Counted from the stretch's first letter, positions 33,967 through 46,279 are shown. The stretch is DNA of 64,000 nt from Perognathus longimembris pacificus (GCF_023159225.1 NC_063161.1:123790958-123854957), one strand, 5' to 3'. Notes: generated by a model not told the origin, from the sequence alone. Translations and numbers: made by a program.

Positions 33967-35812
33967 ATTTGTGTTGAGAGGCAAAGTAATCTTGGCAATG
34001 AAGCATAGCATGGTTCCGAACATGCAAGCACTATTAACTTTACTTTGAAAAATGGAGAGAAAATACTTTTAAAAGAAAGAGGGTCTTTCTTAAGCCAACA
34101 ATCAAAGTAAAGCTAGAAAATGATATTAAAGTTACAAAAGTAATATGAAATTTGAGGACCTGAAATTTAATTAAAATTATCCAGGATATATGAGATAATT
34201 ATTCCAGCATGATGGGTCACCCTTAGCAGTGGACATGTACTCAGGCTGTTTATTCATGCAACCTATATAATAATTTAGAATATAAAATATTTGGGCTTAC
34301 CCTAGTAAGCATTATTTTGATTGCTGGTTATATCATCCATCACATTATTTATGTATACACATATGTGTGCATATGTATATATCTGTTTATTTACTTTATA
34401 AAGTATAATTTTTACCATATCAAAGCTATCACCTAGCATTTCAGGCAATAGAATATGGACTAATGTTCAATTTTATTACATACTGTCATGAATTTCCTTT
34501 CAGAATATACTGTTTTATTTTCTTTTATATTTCAAGTACTGAAAAACTGAAATTCAGAATGAAGTGACCTCAATGTCCATTTACAGAAAGGTTATTTCCA
34601 TTTCATTTCTCAAGAACAAATCTAACCTACTTAATGCTTTTAGAGATGATCATAGTGGCAAGAAAAAATGGGTTGAGAAAATCAAATGAAGTATCCCACA
34701 CAGTTCAAGACTTTACAAACCACAGAGTAATTCAAATCAAACCATGTAATACAAAGCTATTTGGTTTTGTGTATCTAAGAAATCCTTTCATAGATACATT
34801 TTTGCAAAAAAAAGCTCAGTAATTATTGCTAACAATGACTAATTTGCCACTCCTATTACCTAATTACTGTAATGATGCAAAACCAAATATGTGAAATATA
34901 AACATATGTTGAGAATTTATATGAAAACCTCAGCATCTCAGGACACCTTCTCATCATCAAAAAGACAAGAAAGTAATGTCCTTAGGTAAAGAGTGAGAGG
35001 TGAATAAGAGAAGTAATTAAATAACTGGACAATTAAAACTGAGGTGTGTGCCTTCTCATTCTATAGGAGTTTTCTTCTACAATCCCAGTATAGCCCTTTG
35101 ATTTGTCTACATGCACTTGTAATGATGTTTACCTCAACACACTTTAAAATTACTTCTTTAGACTGAAGCCCAGTTTTCATCTATTAAGAAGCTCTCTGGT
35201 GGCAAAGTTCATTTTTTTTTTAAAGATCCTAAGGTACTGTGAAAGCAACAACAGAGATATTCTGCTCCTTGATAACCTGTGATCAATAATGGGCCAAGTT
35301 TCTTCTCACAACTCAAATGTCTGACTGAGAACCACACTCAGTTCCTGAGCACATCAGACCATGTATAATACACATTCCAACCTGATGTAGGTCACCACTG
35401 CTTTGAGACACATCCCTTCAACTCTATCCATTCTTAACTTTTTGATCATTAGAAATACCTGTGTGGACAAGATCACATTCCAAAATGAGTATCAATAGCC
35501 TACTAGAAAAGAATGTGAGAACTTTTTATTATTCTTCTAATTGTATTACAAGTAATTTCTTCTGAGTAGCTTCAAAGCTTTTTTTTTCATCTCCTTATTT
35601 ATCTCTTTATCCATAAAGCCCATTACAAGGACACATAGCATTTAATAAAAAAACATAGTTATTGGATGTGAGGAATCATTAGTTGAGCATATAGCAAAGT
35701 TCATAAAATTTACATTTGAATAAGAGGGTATAGAAATAATATAGAAATGTACTTCCAGAGTATGGGCCATGTATATTAAATTAAATATGTTGGCAAGAAA
35801 TGTAAATTGAAA
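33967..35812. other. Unique AT-rich DNA, nothing recognised
   Basis: No gene or repeat family is recognised. There is a T-tract at 35,212-35,221. Confidence 0.5.
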
Positions 35813-35819
35813 GGGAACT

Positions 35820-36974
35820 TTTTAAAATTAATAATTACTTATTTATTGTCAAAGTGATGTACAGAGGGGTTACAGTTACATACGTTAGGCCATGGGTACA
35901 TTTCTTGTACTGTTTGCTACCTCCTCCCTCCTAACCCTCTACCCCCATGAGTTGTTCAGTTGGTTTACACCAAATGGTTTTGCAAGTATTGCTTTTGGAG
36001 TTGTTTGTCTTTTTATCCTTTGTCTCTTGATTTTGTTATTCCCTTTCATTTCCCTAGTTCTAATATCAGTATATACAGTATCCAAGGTACTCAGATAAGA
36101 TACAGTGATGGTGGGGCTGGGACTATGGCCTAGTGGCAAGAGTGCTTGCCTCATATACATGAAGCCCTGGGTTCGATTCCCCAGCACCACATATATAGAA
36201 AATGGCTAGAAGTGGCACTGTGGCTCAAGTGGCAGAGTGCTAGCCTTGAGCAAAAAGAAGCCAGGGACAGTGCTCAGGCCCTGAGTCCAGGCCCAGGACT
36301 GGCAAAAAAAAAAAAAAAAAAAAAAAGATACAGTGATGGCATGGGGACAACTCCAGGCAGAGGATACAAAAGGATCATCATCAACAACAACAAAAAGCTA
36401 TGGTTTCACATGTCATGTTGAAAGTAATTATAGCAGTGATACAACACTCATTTCCTTAACATGTAGTTCATTTCACTTAGCATCATCTTATGCGTTCATA
36501 AGGGCATAGCTATTAGGCTCTTGTGATCCTCTGCTGTGACTAGCCTTAAACCTGTGCTAATTATTCCCTATGAGGGAGACCATAGAGTCCATGTTTCTTT
36601 GGGTCTGGCTCACTTCACTTAGTATAATTTTTTCCAAATCCTTCCATTTCCTTTCGGATGGGGCAATGTCATTCTTTCTGATAGAGGCATAAAATTCCAT
36701 TGTATATATGTACCACATTTTTCTGATCCATTCATTTACTGAGGGGCATCTGGGTTGGTTCCATATTTTGGCAATGACAAATTGTGCTGCAATGAACATT
36801 GTTGTGCGGGTGGCTTTAGTGTGTTCCTGTTTGTAATTTTTTGGGTAGATGTCCAAAAGTGGGGCTGCTGGGTCATAGGGGAGCTCTATGCTTAGCCTTC
36901 TGAGGAATCTCCATACTGCTTTCCAGAGTGGCTGAACCAGTTTACATTCCCATCAACAAGGAAGTAGGGTTCAC
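35820..36974 (-). mobile_element. 5'-truncated LINE-1 (ORF2 C-terminus and 3'UTR), split by a SINE
   Basis: The ORF2 C-terminal tail (minus-strand 36,856-36,557) reads IWNQPRCPSVNEWIRKMWY ... MEFYASIRKND ... SEVSQTQRN, the normal end of mammalian L1 ORF2. The 3'UTR and terminal AATAA/A-tail follow toward 35,820. Probable short TSD GGGAACT at 35,813-35,819 and 36,975-36,981. An IDL-Geo SINE is inserted at 36,112-36,324. Confidence 0.9.
36112..36324 (+). mobile_element. IDL-Geo SINE (GCAAAAAG subfamily) inside L1
   Basis: Complete dimer with an A-tail of about 23 bases. Perfect 15-bp TSD AAGATACAGTGATGG at 36,097-36,111 and 36,325-36,339. It inserted after the host L1, in opposite orientation. 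Confidence 0.98.
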
Positions 36975-37052
36975 GGGAACTATTTTATTTAAGGAAGAAA
37001 ATAGAAATACTGATCACTTGTGTGCACCTTCCTATCAAGAATTAAATTGTAG

Positions 37053-37250
37053 GGCTGGGGATATGGCCTAGTGGCAAGAGTGCCTGCCTCATATACATGA
37101 GGCCCTGGGTTCGATTCCTCAGCACCACATATACAGAAAATGGCCAGAAGTGGTGCTGTGGCTCAAGTGGCAGAGTGCTAGCCTTGAGCAAAAAGAAGCC
37201 AGGGACGGTGCTCAGGCCCTGAGTCCAAGCCCCAGGACTGGCCAAAAAAA
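37053..37250 (+). mobile_element. IDL-Geo SINE (intermediate subfamily)
   Basis: Complete dimer with the perfect 16-bp TSD AAGAATTAAATTGTAG at 37,037-37,052 and 37,251-37,266. It combines 'cctgcctcatatacatgaggcc' on the left with GAGCAAAAAGAAGCC on the right, intermediate between the two subfamilies. Confidence 0.98.
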
Positions 37251-37369
37251 AAGAATTAAATTGTAGAGTTTTGAAGAAAAATTTTATAAGGACCTATAAG
37301 ACAGGAGGACCTACCTTCTCCTCTTCTTCCCTTTGCTTCCCTTCACTTCTCAACTTTCATTTCCTTTCT

Positions 37370-37432
37370 GTGCGTGTGTGTGTGTGTGTGTGCGTGTGTT
37401 CATGTACACATATGTGTATGTGTGTATGTGTT
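37370..37432. repeat. (TG)n microsatellite
   Basis: TG run with GC interruptions (37,370-37,399), then imperfect TATG/TGTG repeats. Confidence 0.95.
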
Positions 37433-38218
37433 TGTTCTCCTACAAACAGCTAATACACGATTTCCACCTGATATTTAGTCTACATGCATCTCTCTTTTTT
37501 TGTGGAATTTTGTGGAATATCAACAGGATAAGATCAATGATGCCTTTTCAAATTAATTCTACCTTTAAAGTTATCAGATACTACAGACAATGAGGTTCAT
37601 AAACATGGTAATATCAGTTGGGGAGAATGTTTATTCTTTTCAAAAATAGATATGCACACTAATATTCTCAAAATTCATTTAAAAATCCACCCTATTCACA
37701 GCTCTAATAGACTCTCATTAAATCATGGTAACCATGTGCTATAAACCAGGTGTTTAAAATCATAAATCTGTGAGTGGAGTGAAGTTGAAGGAGTAAGTCA
37801 GAAGCATTTCATTGGTTGAGTGTGGCTACAGTTTCCATGGTAATTCCACATGCACTCTGCTTCCCAAATCTTTTCACTCTTTCAAAATACAGAAGCAAAT
37901 ACTATTTAGTATGAGAACAAAAATTGGGTCAATTATCACAACCAATTAAACTAGAAACTAACAGGAAGAGAGAGGAGCATGTGTGGACTCTATGGCTTAC
38001 TCTCATTTTATGTCATCTACACTCATTTATGCATATTTTCTACGCCCTCTGCTGTTAACATATGTTACAAAGGAAAAATACCCATAGGGTAACAGCTTGT
38101 TACAATAATAATCATTTATGGTGAGAAAATGCCAATCATACAAAAAACATAAGCCACACTTGGTGTTTATGCTTCAAGTGTTACATATTTGGAAATGTTG
38201 AAATCAATATCAGGTTTC
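37433..38218. other. Unique DNA with a possible X-box/CCAAT pair
   Basis: No gene is recognised. A near-palindromic GTTTCCATGGTAA at 37,831-37,843 and an inverted CCAAT (ATTGGTTG) at 37,811-37,818 are reported separately as an observation. Confidence 0.45.
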
Positions 38219-38336
38219 TGGGCAAGATGGCACATGGTATAATCCCAGCACTTGGGAGCCAGAAACAAGGTGATTGTAATTTTGAGGCCACCTTAGGCTA
38301 AAAGCATTTTCCAGGTCAGCTTGGATGGAGTAGATA
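38219..38336 (+). mobile_element. B1-like SINE fragment
   Basis: 'gggcaagatggcacatggtataatcccagcacttgggagccagaaacaaggtgattgtaattttgaggcca' follows the 7SL-derived B1/Alu start (GGGCATGGTGGCACA..ATCCCAGCACT.GGGAG). It is diverged and has no clear TSD. Confidence 0.6.
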
Positions 38337-38596
38337 ACATTATTTCAGTAATCCAAGGCTCAATGTTCACAGTTTGGGTTGTACTAGGAGCCATTTTTAA
38401 TTGGCTCTATCATTAAAGTTAGAGTTAAAAAAACACACACCAAAAAGTATATCAAAACATCACATCTAGGAATGTAAGGGCAGTATGGTGGCAGAAAGTA
38501 TAGGGCAGAAAGTAACTGTATAGAAATGTGTCCTCTAAACCTGATCTGAATACACATATGCTGAAGAAGCAAGGTTCCTGCAGACTTTTAGTTTCA

Positions 38597-38677
38597 CATA
38601 CATACATACATACATACATACATACATACATACATACACACATACATACATACATACGCATACATATATATACACAC
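38597..38677. repeat. (CATA)n tetranucleotide microsatellite
   Basis: About 65 bases of near-perfect CATA repeats, followed by TATA/CACA. Open frames of alternating Met/Tyr/Val/Cys across it are artefacts of the repeat. Confidence 0.97.
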
Positions 38678-41600
38678 AGACACAGATAGACATAAAAGGA
38701 GGGGAGGGCGAGGTGGAGGAGGAACAGCTTGATAATTGAGTATGTCTCAAAAGAGCTTGGACCTGTAATCTAATAAAATATAAGCACTCTGATATTAAAT
38801 TACTATTTTAACTGATTACATAAGAGAAGCAGCCATGTTGTGTCTGGGATGTGAATGCAGTTGTAATGACACAAAAGAATAAGACAACTTTTGCAGTAGA
38901 GATAACAAGGGATTTGATCAGAATTATAAATCTATTTGTGTTGACTTTTGTTCAGTGATATAGAAAAGAGCTATGATTTGGAATGTATAGATTAAAAATA
39001 AGAATTGATAGAAAGGAAAAGACATGATAATGAACCCTGGGATTTGGACAATTTGAGCTAAACCATAGGAACCAACTTAGAAAAGAGACAGGAAAAACTA
39101 GGAGAGATCAGGCTGTTCTGTAAAATAAATTAGATTTAGCAAGGCTATTTCAAATTGTATTTCATACAGATTATGAAGGAAGGGAACTTTTACACAAAGG
39201 GAGATGCTTTTAAAAATCATAAGCAGGAAAAACAACTCTTAAAGCCCACTGTTCTAGGACACTAGGACACCCACAACCCAACCATAGGAAGAAGATATAC
39301 TGTTCCATATTTCATGGTTGAAAAATGCAAGGAAGACATTTACAACAAAGATATATTTTCTTGCTCTTTCCTGTAGTTATAGAAATTCTACCCAAGAAAA
39401 AAGCAACTGATTCTTCTGCCCTCTGGCTTCCTTTTGCAGTTACCTAATTTTATATTACAAAGAACATGATTAACACATACAGCTTCTCAGTACTATGGGC
39501 CTGGTGGATCATGAGTAAAGGCTAGAAGCTCACAGGGCAGAGGAGAGCCTACATGAGGTTTTCACATGCTCCTGCTCTCCATAAATGCCTACATAGGCAT
39601 ATCTTACTGACTGGCTTGTCCTTAAAAACATATCAAAGGTGTATAAGCGTACACTGCTCCCTAAAGAATTCCCCAGCACTGTGCTCACATTACTGCACAG
39701 GAATTCCATGTGAAACAATCCTGCAAATGCGATTTGTCCTTGATGTACCTGGGGCTTGGTGCTACATTAATAAATATTTTTATGACATTTTGCCTGTTTT
39801 TCAGTTGGAATTATTTGATTATCTTTATTTTTTTCACCTTCTTAAGATCCACAGAAATAAGAAATTTTTTTGTTTTTATTTGTTTTAAATTTCCATCACA
39901 TGTCTGCTCATTCAACACACATCTCATGGCAAGTTCTGCATGAGCTAAAAGATAAATAAAACATAGTCCTTTCTTTTTAGGACCTAATGGTGCTGAGGCA
40001 AATCGAGTATTTTTTTCTTTATTTAAACACTAAACTTGAATCAAAAATGTGTTATTATATATATTTACATACATAAAAATAAATAAATCTAATTAAACTT
40101 CAGCCATGGACATATCTCTGGAGGAAAGCCTATAAAATGAGAATGAGACACTTATGAAATCTCTAGTTGATGGATTTTGATATCTATTTTTCAGAAAATT
40201 TGAAAGACAGACACAAATATCCAAAGACTATCCAGCGGAAACAAATGAACCTAAATCTACATTTCTTCCTTAATTGGCATGATAGTAAACTGATATCTCT
40301 TATGAAGTTTTTCTGAGTAACACATATCCAATAAGTAAACATAAATTTGGACCTATAGGACCCTCTTGAGCAGAAACTGCACATGAAAGATTAAGCACCA
40401 AATACTTTTCAAATTTTTACATTGGTCTTCATGCAATATTTTGAAGCCACAAAAATAATTAGCCAAGGGACTATCACCTTTTACTTCCCTATGACTAGTC
40501 AACATGTATTTGAGTAATAGGCACCATTGATTTCATAATTTAAGACAACAAGAATTTATAAATGTCAAGTCATTACTTCTATTTCCAATACAATTTCTCA
40601 GCTCATAGAATCACCTCCCAAATATATCTCATTTTCTGATTTAAGTTTTCTAGCCTAAGTATTTCAGAAGTCTACACTGCCTAGAGATTTTAGATTAAAT
40701 ATGAATTAAATATTCATCTGCTTGAAAAGTCAGTATTAATGCTGTTAATCCATATCAGACTATGAGGGATGGTGTGAAGTCTTTTGTTGTTTCTAAGCTG
40801 GAATCCTTTGTGGATAATATGTTCATATATTCATGCCTTAGGTTTAGAGAGCTATCAGAGTTCTTTAATTTCCTTATAAGCATTCCATTTTTCCATTAGT
40901 CGTTTTATTTCTTCAATTTCTGCTATTCCTATTCTCTCACTGATGAATATTTTGAGAACAGAAGTCTAAGTACTCAACTATCACAACCACATGGCATACT
41001 TGCTAACAATCACTAAGTCTCTCTGTCCATTGCCTAGGAGACACTAACATGAACAAAAGAGAAGATTTTCAAAATTTGACTTCCCTAACTTTAAATATAA
41101 TTTTTGCATGTTCTATCTATAAAGTTTGTGCAAGTCACTTAACCGTCTCATAGCTCAAGAGTTTTGATTTGCAAATAGGGAATATGCAGTAGAATGCCCA
41201 CCTGTGAATTACAAGAACCTAGTTTCAAATTCTAATACTACTGCAAAAGGTCACAGTGAAGGATCATAGCACTATTTTCTAAGGTACTTTTGTTTTTTCA
41301 GTGCTGTGCATAAACCCTACAATCTTATACCTATAGTCCTTCTAAGTGTTTCACAAAAGGCATGTGAGACATATGTCTTGCAGGCATGGCCTACTGCAAA
41401 CTCATGTGCCTATTAAACTAAAGCTATTTCCCTTTTCTTTTGTAGCATGTCTGAAGAAGTGTACCATTCTGGTATCATAGAAACCAAAGGATGAATTATG
41501 CATCCAGGGATTCAAATTCAGTGTTTAGCTGTTACACAGCCTGTGTTCTTTCAAATTCATGATGGACCATGCTCTTGAATGTAAGAAAATACATTTAAAA

Positions 41601-41956
41601 GTGTCATATCTTAGCTCTCATTGTCAGATGAATATACCATAACAAACAATACATTCTGTAGGAAGAAGATTTTTACTAGCTTTTCAGGATAGATAAGACA
41701 AAACTATTTCAGTTTCTCAACTAAGCAGCATGAGATATTAAGTATATCAAGAAGATCATGATGAAAATTTGAGGATCTGCTGTTCTTTCCAGAGCTACTA
41801 AGAAAAATAACGGATCTAATTCAGAGTTCCTTCCTGCCAAAATGGGACTTCAAAACCTTTCAACACAGTAAGAATGCCGGGTATGTATGCTGGTTGGATG
41901 TCAGGGTTTTGCTTATCTATTTTCATTTTTCCCTTCCCAATTTTTAATCTTATATT
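38678..41956. other. Unique AT-rich DNA with faint SINE traces
   Basis: No gene is recognised. A degenerate tRNA-like SINE may lie at 41,155-41,262 ('atatgcagtagaatgcccacctg...agtttcaaattc'). Confidence 0.45.
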
Positions 41957-41957
41957 C

Positions 41958-41999
<42 letters not shown>
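41957..41999. repeat. (ATT)n trinucleotide microsatellite
   Basis: About 14 perfect TAT/ATT units. Confidence 0.97.
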
Positions 42000-42481
42000 A
42001 AGGCCCATTTATTATACTGTGTTAGAGTTACATGCTCCAGGGTCAATCTAGTGCATATGGCTCTGTGTCCCAGCTTCTTGTGATTTCTTTTCTTCTGTTT
42101 GCACTATAAATATAAAGATTATTAACCATAAAGCAGTCAAAATTGAGGGAACAGCTGCCAGAAATCATGATTAGTTTTATAATCAATGATCTATAGTCCT
42201 TCTCTGACAGTAATTAGACAAAGCAATTCACATTTGCAGAAATAATAAAACCATGTCTTCTGAAAAGGGAAAAATAACTTGTTTTTCTCTATAGAAGGAT
42301 AGCATGCAAGTAACTGAAATAGTTATCACACCACAGAGATGTGAAACCTCACAAGTTTGAGAACTTCTCAGAACTCAGTTTGATTATGTATGCACTAGGT
42401 TTTTTTCCTACACGTGTTCATACTTATGCTTCCATTCTATTGCACTGTCTTACCTTGTTGACTTTGGGATACTAGGAAAAG

Positions 42482-42514
42482 TTAGGTTCTCATTAGGTTC
42501 TCATTAGGTTCTCA
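42482..42514 (+). repeat. Three tandem copies of an 11-bp unit
   Basis: TTAGGTTCTCA is repeated exactly three times in tandem. Confidence 0.95.
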
Positions 42515-42781
42515 CAATTTAGCCTGTAACTTTTCTGTATATACACAAGCTAAGATCCAAGAAGGATCAACAAATCCAACAGATTTTGCAAATGCAAATA
42601 TATTTTTTATCCCTGTAACAAAGCCTGTGGGTAATGAAGAAGTCACTTGTGTATGTGTACCTAAGTAAAACACTCACAGGGTTCCAAAATATTAGTTAAC
42701 TAAGAGAAATTAGCATTTTTATAATGAAAAGATGTTGGCTTATGTTCAGAGTTTTACTACCAGATTTTTTAACCTTTTTTT

Positions 42782-43045
42782 TTTTTAATAATGGATAGCT
42801 GTTGGATTTGGGTTTAGTTTTACTAAGATTAGGACTCAGAGCTTCAGGGATTCCCATTAATTCAGTTGATGTGTTACCACTTCAGCAATGTTCACAACCT
42901 TGTTTTGTTTGTTTGTTTGTTTGTTTTTTTTTGGGGGGAGGTAAGATTATATGTTTTGCCCAGGCCAGCCTAAACTCTAATCTTCTGTTTATGCTTTCCA
43001 TGTGATTGAGCTAGCAGGTGTGCCCCATCCAACCCAGCTATTGTT
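42782..43045 (-). mobile_element. Degenerate composite SINE with T-rich insert
   Basis: The minus strand shows a B1-like portion ('gctgggttggatggggcacacctgctagc...agattagagtttaggctggcctgggca') and then a tRNA-like portion. Between them the plus strand carries a (TTTG)n run at 42,903-42,927. Confidence 0.5.
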
Positions 43046-43914
43046 TGAAATGCAGTCTTGCTAGTGTTTTGGCCAGTTTTACCTCAAAACAAAACCCTCT
43101 CAATCTGTGTCTCCCAAGGAGAAAGAATTAAATGTATAAGCAACAGTACCAACTGGATTTTTTCAAGTGTTTTATTGTTCTAACAATACATTTTTTTTCT
43201 ATTTAGCCTATGTGCCAAATCACATTAATTGTATCTATCCTAATGATGTGTTTGTGTGCATGTGTGTGTGTATCCTAGCAGTTTGAGAATTTTGACTAAG
43301 TTACAAGAAAATATTAAAATTAAGATATTTACTAACAAGGAAGCAGTAATAAGCTGATGTGAGAGGCTGGCTGGTGGGAATTATTCAATCTATATTATTT
43401 TAAATACCACAGCATATTTTTGTGAAGCTCTGGTTTTGTCCTTTACAACTCACATATACAAGTAGCATTTCCCCCACTGAGTTCTTTCTTTACAACTTTC
43501 ATCTATAAATATGAGGGTATCTAAAATGGGCTTTTAAAGTTAAAAATTTTAGGAAGTTCATGGAAATTGAGCTTTTGGATATTCCCTGCCACTCTCCCCA
43601 TCTGATATACATGTTCCAGAGTGCTGAGTCAGCACTGGATGAAAAACACATTACAAATACTCTATGGATATAAGGACAGTGTCATTGTTTTAAAGTTTGC
43701 GGGATGATTGATTTGAGTTCTTCACTTCCAATTAAGATTTTAGAGCAGCTTCCTACATGACAGCTGCTTTCCATATCTCACAAGTCAAAAATTTTTATTT
43801 TACATCCCAAGAAAAAGGCATTGGAAGCTTTTTGCTGTGACATTTTGAGGCTCGATCCCATTTGGCTTATTTACACTCTCTTGGTAGGCAGTGGTAAGAA
43901 GTGTCTCTTTTTTA
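43046..43914. other. Unique DNA
   Basis: A short TGTG run near 43,253-43,272; no gene or repeat family is recognised. Confidence 0.5.
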
Positions 43915-44716
43915 TTTTATTTTATTTTCATTTCTTTATTGTTAAAATGATGTACAGAGGAGTTACAGTTTTATAGCTAAGGCAGTGAGTACATTTCTTA
44001 ACCCCTCCTCCCTTGTTTCCCCGCCTTCCCCCTCCTATTTTCCCCCACTTTACCCCCTCCCCATTTCCCTTCCCCTCATGAGTTGTACAGTTGGTTTACA
44101 CCTTATAGTTTTATAAGTGTTGCTCTTGCATTGGTTTGTCTTTTTATACTTTGTCTCTCGATTTTGGTATTCCCTTTCCCTTCCCTAGTTCTAATATATG
44201 TATATACAATCTCCAGGGTAGCAGTCAGTTACAGTGATATCCAGGATAAAACCATGGGAAAGAAAGACAAAAGAAGGGTATAATTTCACATGATATGTCG
44301 AAAATAACAACAATTATAAACCACTTGTTTCCATAACTTGGAGTTCATTTTGCTTAGCGTCATCTTATGTGTTCATATGGACATAGCTATTGAGCTATTG
44401 TGATGTTCTGCTAGGATTATCCAAGATGTATACTAATTATTCCCAATGAGGGAAACCATAGCGTCTAAGTTTCTTTGGGTCTGCCTCGTTTCACTTAGTA
44501 TAATTTTTTCCAAGTCCTTCCATTTCTTTACAAATGGGGCAATGTCATTCTTTCTTTCTTTCTTTTTTTTTTTTTTTGGTTAAAGCACTTTTTTTCTCAA
44601 ATTTTTATTATCAAACTGATGTACAGAGAGGTTACAGTATCATACGTTGGGCATTGGATACATTTCTTGTACTGTTTGTTGTCATTCTTTCTGACAGAGG
44701 AATAAAATTCCATTGT
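43915..44716 (-). mobile_element. 5'-truncated LINE-1 3' end containing a nested L1 3' end
   Basis: The antisense L1 3'UTR (C-rich tract at 44,006-44,075) leads into the last codons of ORF2 at about 44,460-44,716, where homology ends at 'attccattgtg'. A second L1 3' end interrupts it at 44,556-44,679. Confidence 0.88.
44556..44679 (-). mobile_element. 124-bp nested L1 3'-end insertion
   Basis: It contains only the L1 3' terminus (plus-strand 'tttattatcaaactgatgtacagagaggttacag...tacatttcttgtactgtttgt') with its tail shown as a T-rich run. Perfect 13-bp TSD TGTCATTCTTTCT at 44,543-44,555 and 44,680-44,692. Its sequence matches the younger 3'UTR type seen at 48,410-48,510. Confidence 0.92.
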
Positions 44717-45304
44717 GAGAGGCACATCTTGTGCTGCAGAAAGAGGAAGCTTTGAGAAATAGGCCCTCCCCCAGCTCATTTACTCTCCTGCAACCTTAAA
44801 GCTCACCATGAAAGGGTAAGTAATATTTTTCTTCCTCTCTTAGGTCAAGGGTAACACCACTATTTAAATGATCCATGGTGTTCACTGTGAAAACATCATC
44901 AAGTACAAAGCTCCTTAAGTCTGCTGATACCGTTTCAGATGGGAGAATTTTCGCAATGTCTCAGAGCCACTGTCATCTCCCTATCCTGTGCCACCTTAGC
45001 TAGCCACATAGTCAGAAAGTCTCTATTTACAAATTAAAGTGGAAAGGCAAGTAATTTTCATCTCTTGTGTCAAATTAGATCTATTGTCAGCAGCTACAAG
45101 TGTTGGGAAATTTTTTGATACAACATCCAGAGTTTATGACAGAAATGACAAATTGCTATGATCCATCCATTGGTTATGTGTTAGAAGTGAGAGTCTTGTG
45201 ATGAGAATCAGGCAGCTGCTGGTTCCCATAGTTTCTGAGATTCTGAAGAGCCAAATTTGATCTCTATAAAGTTTAGGAACTGTTGTTAAAATTTTAAAAT
45301 ATTG
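44717..45304. other. Unique DNA
   Basis: No gene or repeat is recognised. Confidence 0.5.
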
Positions 45305-45540
45305 AGCAAGGTGCCAGTGTCTCAGACCTGTAATCCTAGCTACTCAGGAGGCTGAGATCTCAGGACTGCAGTTTGAAGCCAGCCAGGACGGAAAAGTCCT
45401 GATGAGACTCTTATGTCCAATTAACCACTCAAAAACCATAAGTGGTGCTGTGGCTCAGAGTGCTAGCCATAAGCAAAAAAGTGCAGGGACAGACTTCAGG
45501 GCTTGAGTTCAGCCCCACAACTGACAGAAAGAAAATAAGT
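45305..45540 (+). mobile_element. B1-like/Geo composite SINE
   Basis: A clear B1-like half (AGACCTGTAATCCTAGCTAC, then 'tcaggaggctgagatc') and linker ('gagactcttatgtccaattaacc') lead into the Geo half ('aagtggtgctgtggctcagagtgctagcc...gagttcagccccacaactgac') and an A-rich tail. Probable TSD AAATATTG occurs just before it and again after the tail near 45,541-45,549. Best plus-strand example of this family. Confidence 0.88.
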
Positions 45541-45956
45541 AAATATTGGCATGAAGATTATAGAAAAGTAACCAACATCGAGTTTGCTCTGTTCCAAAAA
45601 GTGTACTAAGGAATTTAAAAAGCATTAACAAATGTATATCATTCCTAGGACCCTATCAGATATTGTTCTCTGGGATTTTTGCTCCATACACATTTTCTTT
45701 TCAAAATATTACACCCTGCACACATTTACATTGAAATCATTTTTATTAGTTTATTTTTTAAAATATTTTTTAAGAGTCACCATTTCCAGAAACAGAAATT
45801 TCAGAGATGCAGCAAGGAAAGAATAGATGAAGTCTTTTCTTTAAATAACATTTGGAACCATTTTCACTTAACTAAGTATAATAGTTACTTTAACCACATT
45901 GTGATCAAAATACCTCTAGTGTCTCCCATTTTTAGTCTATGACCATTTGCAGTGTC

Positions 45957-46030
45957 ACCGGTTGGGGGACATGATGAGCTTCTCCTATATACTCATGTCC
46001 CCCCAACCGGTATATAGGAGAAGCTCATCA
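45957..46030. repeat. Interleaved double inverted repeat (A-B-A'-B')
   Basis: A = 45,957-45,974 (ACCGGTTGGGGGACATGA). B = 45,972-45,991 (TGATGAGCTTCTCCTATATA). A' = 45,993-46,011 is the complement of A with one extra C. B' = 46,011-46,030 is the exact complement of B. The two inverted repeats are interleaved rather than nested. Confidence 0.95.
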
Positions 46031-46265
46031 GTTTCCAGCATCCTGATAGCAATGGACAGGGGAAAGGACAAGCAACTTGCTATCACCTTCAAAGGCAACC
46101 TTTAGTTAGCTTAGTCTGAGAGTTATGCCCCAAATCATAAAGTATCCATAACCTCTCAGAAGAGTTCCACCAGCTGGAAACCAAACATTGTATACAGAGA
46201 CATGTAAAGTATATTCATATTAAAATCATAACTGTGAGAATCTATCTGATATAACTAACCTTAAT

Positions 46266-46279
46266 ACACACACACACAG

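Noticed and set aside
38597..38677. CRISPR-like regular repeats
   Set aside because: Tetranucleotide microsatellite without spacers; the genome is mammalian.
38452..38750. Met/Tyr/Val/Cys-rich open frames
   Set aside because: Translation of the CATA microsatellite.
41029..41042. Second X-box-like motif (ATTGCCTAGGAGAC)
   Set aside because: Weaker match to the RFX consensus and no CCAAT partner nearby.
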